From: Algiphilus aromaticivorans DG1253
GTDB taxonomy: Bacteria; Pseudomonadota; Gammaproteobacteria; Nevskiales; Nevskiaceae
Assembly (NCBI RefSeq): GCF_000733765.1
Contig: NZ_JPOG01000001.1
Coordinates: forward strand, 434,001-498,000
DNA: 64,000 nt
Reading direction: 5' to 3'
Shown here: one piece after another, positions 56,400 through 64,000 of the stretch
How the letters are laid out: every line of letters starts with the position of its first letter
Position numbering within the stretch: the first letter of the stretch is position 1
Translations under genes and position numbers: made by a program
The notes under the pieces: generated by a model
Databases searched by the model: none
What the model saw: the letters and a program-made list of their open reading frames with translations, nothing else
What the model was told of the DNA's origin: nothing

Positions 56400-57256
56400 T
56401 GCCTAAGTCGTTACATCACGCCTCCGTGCAGGGCACGGGGGTAGGTCTGCGGCGGGCCCTTATGGGCCCGCTGGCAGACGCTACAACCGATGCGCCGGCC
56501 TTTCTCGAGACCGCGCCGGAAAACTGGATGGGCATCGGTGGCGCGCTGGGACGCAAGTTCCGCAGCTTTACCGAGCGCTATCCCTTCGTCACGCACGGGC
56601 TGTCGCTGGATATCGGCGGGCCGCGCGCGCTGGACGAGGGCCACGTTCGTGGCATCCGGGATTTCCTGGATACGCACGGTATCGCTGACTACAGCGAGCA
56701 TCTTTCCTATACCGGCGATCACGGTCACCTCTACGACCTGATGCCAATCCCCTTTACCGAGGAGGCCGTGGACTACGTCGCCGCACGCGTGCGGCGGGTC
56801 CAGGAGCTTCTCGACCGGCGCATCGCGCTGGAGAACGTTTCCTACTACGCCGCACCGGGCGCCGACATGGCCGAGCACGAGTTCATCACGGCCGTGCTGG
56901 AGCGCGCGGACTGCGATCTGCTGCTCGACGTCAACAATGTTTTCGTCAACAGCATCAACGCCGGCTACGACCCGGTCGCCTTCCTGGACCGCCTGCCGCT
57001 GGAGCGGGTGCGCTATCTGCACGTCGCCGGGCACTGGACGGAGGACGACAACCTGCGCATCGACACACACGGCGCGCCAGTCTGCGACGAGGTCTTCGCC
57101 CTTCTGGACGCGGTCTACGCCCGTCTCGGGCCGGTGCCGACGCTGCTGGAGCGCGACTTCAACATCCCGCCCTGGCCGGAGCTGCATGCGGAGATGATGG
57201 CCATCGAGGCCCGCCGTCGCGCGGTGCTTCCCGAAGCTGAAAAACTGGCCCGCTAG
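56399..57256 (+). CDS. DUF692 multinuclear non-haem iron oxygenase (MNIO) for precursor modification
   Basis: The 285-residue TIM-barrel enzyme has the DUF692 motifs GLRRALMGPL, LETAPENWM, THGLSLDIGG, YSEHLSYTG, IALENVSYY, LLLDVNNVFVNS, YLHVAGHW, DTHGAPVCDEVF and LLERDFNIPP, which supply the His, Asp and Glu iron ligands. It should oxidise Cys residues of the precursor to 5-thiooxazoles with O2. Its ATG overlaps the precursor's stop by one base, so translation is coupled. Confidence 0.92.
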   Translation: MPKSLHHASVQGTGVGLRRALMGPLADATTDAPAFLETAPENWMGIGGALGRKFRSFTERYPFVTHGLSLDIGGPRALDEGHVRGIRDFLDTHGIADYSEHLSYTGDHGHLYDLMPIPFTEEAVDYVAARVRRVQELLDRRIALENVSYYAAPGADMAEHEFITAVLERADCDLLLDVNNVFVNSINAGYDPVAFLDRLPLERVRYLHVAGHWTEDDNLRIDTHGAPVCDEVFALLDAVYARLGPVPTLLERDFNIPPWPELHAEMMAIEARRRAVLPEAEKLAR

Positions 57257-57335
57257 ACGCTGCCAGCGGCTTGCATTGTGCGCTGCACCACGGTACGGTG
57301 TCATCATCTGATGTCACTATCGTGTGGAGCCCATC

Positions 57336-58184
57336 ATGGCCACCAATATCATGCCCGAGCGGCGCGATCTCGATTTCTCCCTGCCGGCCGAGCGCATCTC
57401 GGACTGGAACGGCGGCAGCGTCCATCTCTCCCAGTTCATGAACACCTTGTCGCTCTTCTTCCCGGAAGGCGAGCGCATGTTCATCGAGGCCGTCCGCGCT
57501 CAGCGCGACCGCATCACCGATCCCGAGCTGCGCAAGGCCGTGACGGCCTTCATCGGCCAGGAAGCCATGCACGGGCGCGAGCACGAGGCCTACAACGAGG
57601 CGATCTTTGCCGCCGTGCCCGCAGCCCATGGCATGGAGCGTTTCGTGAGCCGCTTCCTGATGCGGCTGCGAGGCCGGGCGTCGAACACCCATCTGCTCTC
57701 GGTCACCATCGCGCTGGAGCACTTCACCGCCATCATGGCGCATGGTCTGCTGAGCGAGCCGCGCATTCTGGAGAATGCCGAGCCGCACTTTGCGGCGATC
57801 TGGAACTGGCACGCGCTGGAGGAAACCGAGCACAAGGCGGTGGCCTTCGATGTCTGGGACAGCGTCATGGGTCGCGGCCCGCGCGCCTATCTGCATCGCG
57901 CCGCCGGCATGCTGCTGGCGTCGATCCTGTTCTGGGCGCTGGTGACGGTGTTCTATGCCCGCATTCTGCGCGCCGAGGGCAAGCTGACGGACCTGCGCGG
58001 CTGGGGCCGCATGTGGCAGGTGCATTTCGGCCGCATCGGTTTCATGCGCAAGATGATCCTGCCCTGGGCCGACTACTTCCGGCCCGGCTTCCACCCCTGG
58101 GATCACGACAACAGCCACTTCCTCGAGCAGATGGAAGAATTCGTCGTCGAAGTCGAGCGGCGCAGCGAGACCGCCGCCGCCTGA
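57336..58184 (+). CDS. PF10118-type metal-dependent hydrolase inside the bufferin-like cluster (paralogue 2)
   Basis: The 282-residue protein has the PF10118 motifs FIGQEAMHGREH (72-83) and HALEETEHKAVAFDVW (162-166 carry EETEH), giving Glu and His ligands of a likely metal site, and one hydrophobic helix (about 185-205, MLLASILFWALVTVFYA). GGAG lies 6 bp before the ATG at 57336. It is not a usual bufferin gene. Its place between the MNIO and DUF2063 genes suggests a role in the same pathway or a recent insertion. Substrate unknown. Confidence 0.85.
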   Translation: MATNIMPERRDLDFSLPAERISDWNGGSVHLSQFMNTLSLFFPEGERMFIEAVRAQRDRITDPELRKAVTAFIGQEAMHGREHEAYNEAIFAAVPAAHGMERFVSRFLMRLRGRASNTHLLSVTIALEHFTAIMAHGLLSEPRILENAEPHFAAIWNWHALEETEHKAVAFDVWDSVMGRGPRAYLHRAAGMLLASILFWALVTVFYARILRAEGKLTDLRGWGRMWQVHFGRIGFMRKMILPWADYFRPGFHPWDHDNSHFLEQMEEFVVEVERRSETAAA

Positions 58185-58238
58185 GGCAAGCATCGGCCGG
58201 CGGTTCCCGCCGCCGGTCCTTCGGGGTAGGCTGAGCGG

Positions 58239-59033
58239 ATGATGGAGAGGGAGTTCCAGCATCTGCAGCATGCCTTTGCGGCGCATATCCGCGCGCCCGG
58301 CGAGCATGCGCGGCCGGAGCAGGTCGAAGAGCGCCGCATGCGCGTCTACCGCGAACTCGTGCACAGCACCGTATCCGGGCTGGTGGAGAATGCCTTCCCG
58401 GTGCTGCGAAGCATCCTGGGCGAAGAACGGTGGGAGGCGCTGATGCGTGCCTTCGTCGCGCAGCACGTGTGCAGCACCCCGCTCTTCCACGAGGTGCCCG
58501 GCGAGCTCGTCGCCTTCCTGGAGGCCGGCGAGGGCCTGCCCGCAGGCCTGCCCGATTTCACCACGGAACTGGCCCACTACGAGTGGGTGGAGCTGGCGCT
58601 GGCCGTCGATCCCGCCGAGGCCGAGCCGGCATTGGCGGATCCCAACGGCGATCTGCTTGCCGGTGTGCCGGTGCTGTCGCCGCTGGCCTGGCCGCTGGCC
58701 TACCGCTATCCCGTGCATCGCATCGCGCTCGACTTCCAGCCGGAAGCCCCGCCCGAGCAGCCGAGCTGGCTGCTGGCCCATCGCACGCGGGGCGACGAGG
58801 TGCGCTTCAATGTGCTCAACGCCGTGTCGGCGCGCCTGATCGCGCTGATCGCGACCGCCCCGGCGCCGGGGCGGTCGCTGCTGGAAGGAATCGCCACCGA
58901 GGCGGGACAGGCCGACAGCGCCCCCATTGTCGCGGAGGGCGCGAAGCAACTGCGCGCCTGGCGCGAGGCCGACATCCTGCTCGGTACGCGCCACGCCGAG
59001 CCCGAGCAGAAGATCCCCGGAGAAGATTCATGA
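58239..59033 (+). CDS. DUF2063 partner protein of the MNIO
   Basis: The 264-residue protein has an N-terminal DUF2063 domain (EREFQHLQHAFAAHIR, then RMRVYRELVHSTVSGLVENAFPVLRSILGEERW), followed by a PNGDLLAGVP segment and a C-terminal winged-helix-like part (GDEVRFNVLNAVSARLIALI). DUF2063 proteins bind the precursor and present it to the DUF692 enzyme. Start ATG 58239. The 3' end overlaps the next ATG by 4 bp. Confidence 0.88.
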   Translation: MMEREFQHLQHAFAAHIRAPGEHARPEQVEERRMRVYRELVHSTVSGLVENAFPVLRSILGEERWEALMRAFVAQHVCSTPLFHEVPGELVAFLEAGEGLPAGLPDFTTELAHYEWVELALAVDPAEAEPALADPNGDLLAGVPVLSPLAWPLAYRYPVHRIALDFQPEAPPEQPSWLLAHRTRGDEVRFNVLNAVSARLIALIATAPAPGRSLLEGIATEAGQADSAPIVAEGAKQLRAWREADILLGTRHAEPEQKIPGEDS

Positions 59034-60490
59034 AGGCGAATCGCGAGACACGTATCGGCATTCCGGGCATCGTCGCCACGGTGCTTGCCCTCGGCGTGGT
59101 TCCCGCCGCTGCATTGACGCCCTGCGGCGTGGAGGAGATCAGTTGGACCGCCCACGGCCAGAACTTCGATCCCAGCCAGACCCACGCCCCGGGCGGGCCA
59201 TCACGCCCTGTTTCGGAAGATCGCGTGGCCGTGCGCTGGTGGCCCGACAGGGGGCAGGCCGAACTGCGATGGCAGCTTGGCACGCACTATCCCTTCGCCG
59301 CGGATTTCGAGTACCTGGAGCAGCTCAGCCTCGAGGACAGCGTGGTGACCGGTGTCGACGGCTTCCGCGCCCGCGAGGACAGTCTGCCGCCGGCGCGCCG
59401 TGCGGCGCGCTTCGCCGATCTGTGGCTGCGCGCGCCGCTGCTCTGGACCGGCGAGGAAGGCGGTCGCAGTCGCGAGATCAGCCTGGCCGGCACGCGCTGG
59501 ACGCTGTCGGTGGCGCGCGATGCCGCCATGGGCGGCGACAGCGTGCCGCTGGTGGCGCGCGCCCGGGTGAGGAATCCGCCGGGCGGCACCGTGGAGCAGC
59601 GCGTGGCCTACGCCGACTGGCGCGACGTCGAGGGCCTGAGCATGCCGACGCGCGTGGAGGTCCGCCTCGACGGCAAGCTGCTGCGCCGCGAGCGGCTCGG
59701 CGACATTCGCGTGCGCCGCGCAGAGGTGGTGTCCGAGGATTGCGAACCGCCGCTGCGCCCGGAGTCGGCCGAGGCGCCTGTGTGGGTGCGCGGCCTGACG
59801 CACTGGGTGACGCGCCGGTTGGCCATGGGCGCCGGCGCCGAGGCGGATCAGACCGATAATGTCGCGTTGGAGCCGCTCGGTGAAGGAATCTTTCATGTAG
59901 TCGGCGGTAGCCACCACGCGCTGCTGATTGTCGACGAAGCGCAGCTGAGCCTGGTAGGTGCGCCGCTGCACCCGGGGCGCAGCGAGAAGCTGCTGCGCGA
60001 GCTCGGCGAGCGCTGGCCGGATCGGCCGTTGACGCGCGTCGTCGTCACGCACCATCACAACGACCACAGCGCGGGTCTGCGACCGCTGCTGGGTGAAGGC
60101 GTCACCCTCTATGTCGGCGCCGAGGCCGAAGCTTTCTTCGCCGAGGCGCTCGCTGACTTTCCCGACGATGCGGGCTTCAGCATGCAGGCGGTGGGGGCGC
60201 GTGAGCGCCTGGACGAGACGGAACGCAGCCTCACCCTGATCAACATCCCCAACGATCACGCCGCCGGTATGCTGGCCGTCCGCGTGGACGACGCCGGCCT
60301 GACCTATGTTTCGGATCTGTACTCGCCGGGGCGCGATGTGCAGAATCCGCTGCTGGCGCGACAGTTCCTGCGCGCGCTGGAGTGGCACGGACTGGCCAGC
60401 GGCACGCTGGTGGGCGCCCACGGCAGCGGCACCGAGCCCGTATCGGCGCTGGTGGAGTGGGTGAGGGCGCAGCAGGAGAGCGCCGACTAG
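59030..60490 (+). CDS. Secreted metallo-beta-lactamase-fold protein coupled to the bufferin-like genes
   Basis: The 486-residue precursor has a signal peptide (about 1-29, VLALGVVPAAALT). The first 270 residues have no family I recognise. The last 220 form an MBL fold with TDNVALEPLGEGIFHVVGG and THHHNDHSAG (His341, His343, Asp345, His346), then SDLYSP and VGAHGSGT, which finish a two-metal site. The ATG overlaps the DUF2063 stop (ATGA), so it is made together with that protein. A periplasmic hydrolase with a link to copper or the RiPP is plausible. Confidence 0.82.
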   Translation: MKANRETRIGIPGIVATVLALGVVPAAALTPCGVEEISWTAHGQNFDPSQTHAPGGPSRPVSEDRVAVRWWPDRGQAELRWQLGTHYPFAADFEYLEQLSLEDSVVTGVDGFRAREDSLPPARRAARFADLWLRAPLLWTGEEGGRSREISLAGTRWTLSVARDAAMGGDSVPLVARARVRNPPGGTVEQRVAYADWRDVEGLSMPTRVEVRLDGKLLRRERLGDIRVRRAEVVSEDCEPPLRPESAEAPVWVRGLTHWVTRRLAMGAGAEADQTDNVALEPLGEGIFHVVGGSHHALLIVDEAQLSLVGAPLHPGRSEKLLRELGERWPDRPLTRVVVTHHHNDHSAGLRPLLGEGVTLYVGAEAEAFFAEALADFPDDAGFSMQAVGARERLDETERSLTLINIPNDHAAGMLAVRVDDAGLTYVSDLYSPGRDVQNPLLARQFLRALEWHGLASGTLVGAHGSGTEPVSALVEWVRAQQESAD

Positions 60491-60592
60491 GCCTTCGGCT
60501 CGGACGATTGGGCACGCGCGGCGGCCGAATGCAACTGGGCGGGGCACGCGGGACGTAATAGGCTCGCCTTCATCATTCAGAGGATCCCGCCG

Positions 60593-61633
60593 ATGGCCGA
60601 TTCCCAGCCGATTCACGACGCCGTGCGCGACTACTACAGCCGCGTGCTGTCCTCCTCCGCCGATCTGAAGACCAGCGCCTGCTGCACGGCCGACGCCATG
60701 CCGGGGTATCTGCGCGCGCTGCTGGCCAATGTCCACGACGAGGTCAAGGATCGTTACTACGGCTGTGGCACACCGGTGCCGCCGGCGCTGGCTGGTGCCA
60801 CCGTGCTCGATCTCGGCTGCGGCACGGGGCGCGACGTCTACATGCTCGCCCAGCTTGTCGGGCCGGAAGGGCGCGTCATCGGTGTCGACATGACCGAGGA
60901 GCAGCTGGCCGTCGCGCGCCGCCATCAGGCCTGGCATGCGGACGCGCTGGGCTACGACAGTGTCGCATTCCACTACGGCACCATCGAGGATCTGGCCGCG
61001 GCCGGCATCAAGGACGCCTAGGTGGACCTGATTGTCAGCAACTGCGTGGTGAATCTCTCACCGGACAAGCCGCGCGTGCTGGCCGAGGCCTTCCGCGTGC
61101 TCAAGCCCGGTGGCGAGCTGTATTTCTCCGATGTGTTCGCTGATCGCCGCGTGCCGGAGCATCTCGCGGCTGATCCGGTGCTGCTCGGAGAATGCCTGGG
61201 CGGGGCGCTCTACGGCGAGGACTTCCGCCGCATCATGGCCGGCATCGGCTGTGCTGACGTGCGCACCGTGTCGAGCACGCCCATCGAGCTGCACGACGAG
61301 GCCATTCACCACAAGATCGGTCACGTCGGCCTCAGCTCGCGCACCATTCGCGCCTTCAAGCTGGATCTCGAGGACCGCTGCGAGGACTACGGCCAGGTGG
61401 CCACCTACAAGGGCACCATCAGCGAAGCCCCGCACGCCTTCGTCCTCGACGACCATCACCGCCTGGAGGCGGGGCGGCCCATGCTCGTCTGCGGCAACAC
61501 CGCCGACATGCTGGCCAGGACCCGCTACGCCCCGCACTTCGAGGTAACCGGCGACAAGTCCGTGCATTTCGGGCTCTTCGACTGCGCCAGCCCGGCACCG
61601 ACAACGGCCAGCAGCGGCGCCGCCTGCTGCTAG
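60593..61633 (+). pseudogene. arsM: Arsenite S-adenosylmethionine methyltransferase, interrupted by an in-frame TAG
   Basis: The frame is ArsM-like throughout: TSACCTAD at the start, VLDLGCGTGRDVYML (SAM motif I), VIGVDMTEEQL, then after the stop VDLIVSNCVVNLSPDKP and LGECLGGALYG with the arsenic-binding Cys, and a C-terminal extension. A TAG at 61019-61021 cuts it at residue 143, exactly between the two conserved blocks; both halves remain in the same frame. An AAGGA lies 7 bp before a GTG that follows the stop, so a separate C-terminal piece could be made. GAGGA precedes the ATG at 60593. Confidence 0.88.
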
Positions 61634-61640
61634 GGCGTCA

Positions 61641-62492
61641 TCAGCGCGCCAGTTCGGGGAAGTTCTCCGGGCGATTGAGGCGCCAGTCGTATTCGATGAA
61701 GTCGATGGCGCTGGTGCTGCGGATCTTCTCGGCGGTGGGGGCATCGGCAAAGCGCAGCAGCCAGTCGCGGATAGCGTCGGCCTCGGCGCGATAGTCCGCC
61801 GCGTACCACTCGAAGAGCTGCGTCAGCAGCAGCGTGTCGCCGTCGCGCTGCAGGTGATAGGGCGTGCTCAGCGCGCGGCGGGTGTTCTCGTCCAGCAGGG
61901 CATCGACGTTGTCGGCCGTGTAGATTCCGCTTCGCAGCGGCGGGCAGCCGACCGAAGCGCAGTTGACGGCGAAGTGCACGCGCGCGTCCTTCCAGCCGCG
62001 CTCGGCATAGTCGTCGCCGAGCAGGACCCCCTTCTCGATGTTGTCGAGGCTGTAGTTTCGCCCGCCGACGGCGAACAGTTTGCGGCTGAAGACCTTGTAG
62101 GGATTGAAGAAGCTGCCGTATTCCTTGACGCTATCTACCGGGGCGCCGTTGATCGGATTCTCCAGAATGTGCTGGAGCATGAAGAAGTTGTAGGCGTTGA
62201 TCCAGAAGGCGGTGGCGGCCAGGCGGTCTTCCAGCTGCTCGGGATCAAATTCAGCCAGCGCTTCCTTTTGCTTCCCGAGCCGCTCGTCGGTAGCCGGGTC
62301 GGCCATCGCCGCGTCGTAGTCGAAGGCAGAGACCAGTCCGCCACCGTCCAACTTCTTTTCGATGAGATGGGCATCGAGGATCTGTTGGTAGGGCGCGTAC
62401 AAGCCTTCGAGATCGGGGGCGTCGGCGGCCGGAAGTGTTGTCGGCAGAAGCAGGGCCGTCGTCAAGCCGGTGGAGCGAAGAAAAGCGCGCAT
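61641..62492 (-). CDS. Secreted DUF547 protein
   Basis: The 283-residue precursor has a signal peptide (about 1-23) and the DUF547 domain: AFWINAYNFFMLQHIL, the FAVNCASVGCPPLRSGIYT Cys segment, and LFEWYAADYRAEA. The fold is thought to be papain-like; no reaction is established. It converges with the arsM gene, leaving 7 bp between stops. Confidence 0.85.
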   Translation of the reverse strand: MRAFLRSTGLTTALLLPTTLPAADAPDLEGLYAPYQQILDAHLIEKKLDGGGLVSAFDYDAAMADPATDERLGKQKEALAEFDPEQLEDRLAATAFWINAYNFFMLQHILENPINGAPVDSVKEYGSFFNPYKVFSRKLFAVGGRNYSLDNIEKGVLLGDDYAERGWKDARVHFAVNCASVGCPPLRSGIYTADNVDALLDENTRRALSTPYHLQRDGDTLLLTQLFEWYAADYRAEADAIRDWLLRFADAPTAEKIRSTSAIDFIEYDWRLNRPENFPELAR

Positions 62493-62694
62493 AGATATCT
62501 TCCCTTTGGAACCACCTTGCAGTGTGTGCTCGCCCGGGCGACTTCACCAGCGGTGACGATCCGTGTTTCATGCGCGTATGGCTGTTCGCCTACGGCATTG
62601 GCATCCGGAAAGCATGTGCAATCGTCTGGACTGGTGGCGACACGCGGATCGGGGCCCCAAGCTTTCCGGCCTATCAAGAAAAGGGGATCATCGA

Positions 62695-63114
62695 ATGCAG
62701 GCACGAATGCAGGATATCTGGAAGAGTTATCGCAGCCTCCCGACGTGGGTGCAGATCTGGGTGGCGCTGATCCTGGTGCCGGTCAACGCCGCCGCCTTCT
62801 TCCTGCTCGATACCTGGCTCGGCGTGGCCACAGCGATTGCCGCGATCTTCGTCGTGCTGACGAACGCGCCCATCATGTGGGTCTGTCGCGGCATGAGCCG
62901 GCTGATGTCGGTGCCGCACCTCTTTGCCTGGATTCCGCTGCAGATCCTCATCCCCATTCGCCTGGCCGAGATGGTGGGCAGCCGACCCGTCTCCGATGCG
63001 GAATGGGCCTTCGGCATCGCTCTTTTCGTGATCAACGGCATCTCGCTGGTCTTCGATGTGATCGATTCCTTCCGTTGGCTGCGTGGTGAGCGTGAGGTGC
63101 CAGGCCTGGAGTGA
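62695..63114 (+). CDS. Small membrane protein (139 aa), unknown
   Basis: The 139-residue protein has four hydrophobic segments (WVQIWVALILVPVNAAAFFLL; VATAIAAIFVVLTNAPIMW; LFAWIPLQILIPIRL; FGIALFVINGISLVFDV) and little else. I do not recognise a named family. The ATG at 62695 follows AAGGGGA; an in-frame ATG at 62563 has no support. The 202 bases between it and the DUF547 start hold no site I can name. Confidence 0.72.
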   Translation: MQARMQDIWKSYRSLPTWVQIWVALILVPVNAAAFFLLDTWLGVATAIAAIFVVLTNAPIMWVCRGMSRLMSVPHLFAWIPLQILIPIRLAEMVGSRPVSDAEWAFGIALFVINGISLVFDVIDSFRWLRGEREVPGLE

Positions 63115-63144
63115 CGGGCGATTCGGCAGTGGGCTGCCCAGCGC

Positions 63145-63363
63145 TCATTGATCGCGCGACAGCAGCCCGAGGTTGGCGACCACGAAGGGTGTGACGATGT
63201 TCATCGCCACCTGCAGCCAGGTCAGCCCGCCGAAACTGCCCGACACTAGCGCCGGACCCTGGTTGACGGCGGTCAACCAGGTACCGACGGCCAGTGCGAT
63301 CGCGCCCGTACGCCGCAGATGCGGCGGGTGCAGCATCCGCCCAATGGTGCGCCGCGCGCTCAC
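63145..63363 (-). CDS. NrtS-like small nitrate/nitrite transporter
   Basis: The 72-residue protein has two hydrophobic helices: IALAVGTWLTAVNQGPAL and WLQVAMNIVTPFVVANLGLL. The VGTWLTAVNQG and MNIVTPFVVAN patterns match the NrtS family of tiny nitrate/nitrite channels, as I recall it. Its GTG overlaps the stop of the preceding gene (GTGA), so translation is coupled. Family assignment rests on memory of a short motif. Confidence 0.6.
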   Translation of the reverse strand: MSARRTIGRMLHPPHLRRTGAIALAVGTWLTAVNQGPALVSGSFGGLTWLQVAMNIVTPFVVANLGLLSRDQ

Positions 63364-63782
63364 CCCGCGGACTTGCGACCGTCCCAGGCCAGCAGTGTGT
63401 CGTGCTTACGCAGCCAGAAAAGCGCGATGCAGGCTGCCAGCATCGGCCAGGCGGCGAAGAAGAGCAGGTTGTTGAAGGCGTCGAAGTACTGAGCGTAGCT
63501 CGACAGCGTCGATACGGCGTGCATCGCCAGCACGAGGCCGTAGGTCACGGTCCGGAAGGCTCCGGCCAGGAAAGCCAGCACGACCACGAGCTGTAGCAGG
63601 CCGATCATCATGAGCGCCGCAGCGCCGGCGCCTTCGATGCCGTAGAAATTCGCAAATACCGCACCGGCGTGGTCCGGGTTGATCAGCTTGTCGATGGTCC
63701 ACATGACCATCACGATGAATATGCCGAGGCGCAGCAGCAGCAGGCTGCCGCGCAGCGCGGTGGCATCGACTTCGATCTTCAA
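63360..63782 (-). CDS. Four-helix DoxX/MauE-like membrane protein
   Basis: The 140-residue protein has four hydrophobic segments, with LLRLGIFIVMVMWTIDKLINPDHA near the start and NLLFFAAWPMLAACIALFW at the end. The size and layout fit the DoxX or MauE-type group. The start is TTG at 63782, 5 bp after GAGGA; the in-frame ATG at 63998 would add a Pro-rich leader with no support. It is coupled to the NrtS-like gene by a 4-bp overlap. Confidence 0.75.
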   Translation of the reverse strand: MKIEVDATALRGSLLLLRLGIFIVMVMWTIDKLINPDHAGAVFANFYGIEGAGAAALMMIGLLQLVVVLAFLAGAFRTVTYGLVLAMHAVSTLSSYAQYFDAFNNLLFFAAWPMLAACIALFWLRKHDTLLAWDGRKSAG

Positions 63783-64000
63783 AGTTTGTCCTCGCGGCGG
63801 TTTTCTGGCTTTGTACTGCGAAACCCAGGCTGGCCCCTCTGCGCCCGGCTGACCAGTGCTGAGCGTACGACCCGTATGCGCCGGCGTCCCGGGAAATCGT
63901 CGGGGGGCGCGCGGGGACTTCGGACGCGTGGGCAGCTTCGACGGACGCCCGGCAGTGGGTTTGCCGGCAGCCGCCGGGTAGCATGCTGGCAATTGCACGC
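63783..64000. other. Non-coding end of window
   Basis: These 218 bases upstream of the leftward membrane protein gene have no frame with both a ribosome site and a family motif. A promoter for the two-gene operon should lie here but I cannot point to it. Confidence 0.35.

Noticed and set aside
1-64000. tRNA, rRNA, riboswitch or replication-origin signals
   Set aside because: Reading by eye I saw no cloverleaf, rRNA segment or known riboswitch core. A single DnaA box at 50830 is explained by nrd control. A covariance-model scan would be decisive and could not be run.

Overview
The window is 64 kb of a GC-rich (mostly about 65% by eye) chromosome from a gammaproteobacterium. The gene content supports this: a Pseudomonas-like two-cone NrdA with NrdB, a RIO-type kinase, DedA, Ada, YjbQ, PF10118 hydrolases, Tat-exported PhoX/PhoD phosphatases, and no rRNA or tRNA genes that I could see. 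A Nevskiales/Salinisphaerales-type relative is my guess from the flavor of the genes, not something the sequence proves. Genes are dense, on both strands, in short operons with frequent ATGA/GTGA stop-start overlaps.

Layout. 1-5.1 kb: Baeyer-Villiger monooxygenase (5' end outside the window), MgtC-like protein, a tiny basic peptide, RIO kinase, a cNMP-binding EAL protein, an FHA protein and a peroxiredoxin. 5.1-19.7 kb: PhoD-type phosphodiesterase behind a possible Pho box, gamma-glutamyltransferase, iron alcohol dehydrogenase, transglutaminase-like protein, Ada, an SDR, YjbQ, a diguanylate cyclase, a PhoX-like lipoprotein and a PAS-GGDEF-EAL protein. 19.8-22.1 kb: a complete ECF41 sigma factor operon (membrane protein, CMD protein, sigma factor) with an exact ECF41-type promoter in front. 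22-36.3 kb: mostly housekeeping and unknown genes, including a dynamin-like GTPase, a PKD-PHP lipoprotein, a styrene-oxide-isomerase-like membrane protein, lipid-related enzymes, and an alpha/beta hydrolase broken at a run of nine G.

36.3-46.4 kb is an accessory/defence region with patches of lower GC: a HigBA-type toxin-antitoxin pair with a perfect 11-bp palindromic operator, a decayed XRE regulator, an RHH-RAMA protein, a cytosine-5 methyltransferase followed 2 bp later by a PD-(D/E)XK protein that is probably its restriction partner, a membrane-anchored Mrr-type nuclease, and a DUF3883 protein. An IS481-family element and an IS5-family element (TTAA target duplication) follow, and then a frameshifted DUF4062 gene. 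The IS481 element cuts off the 3' ends of both the DUF3883 and DUF4062 genes.

46.4-50.9 kb is nrdAB, read leftward from a control region with two NrdR boxes 32 bp apart and a perfect DnaA box. 51-54.3 kb carries a hydrolase pair and a second PhoX-like gene behind a strong Pho box; its 3' end is followed by a decayed tandem copy. 54.3-60.5 kb is a bufferin-type copper-binding RiPP locus (AraC regulator divergent from DoxX, a Cys-repeat precursor, DUF692/MNIO, DUF2063) with two unusual members: a PF10118 hydrolase between MNIO and DUF2063, and a coupled metallo-beta-lactamase-fold protein. The window ends with an arsM gene interrupted by an in-frame amber codon, a DUF547 protein and small membrane proteins including an NrtS-like transporter.
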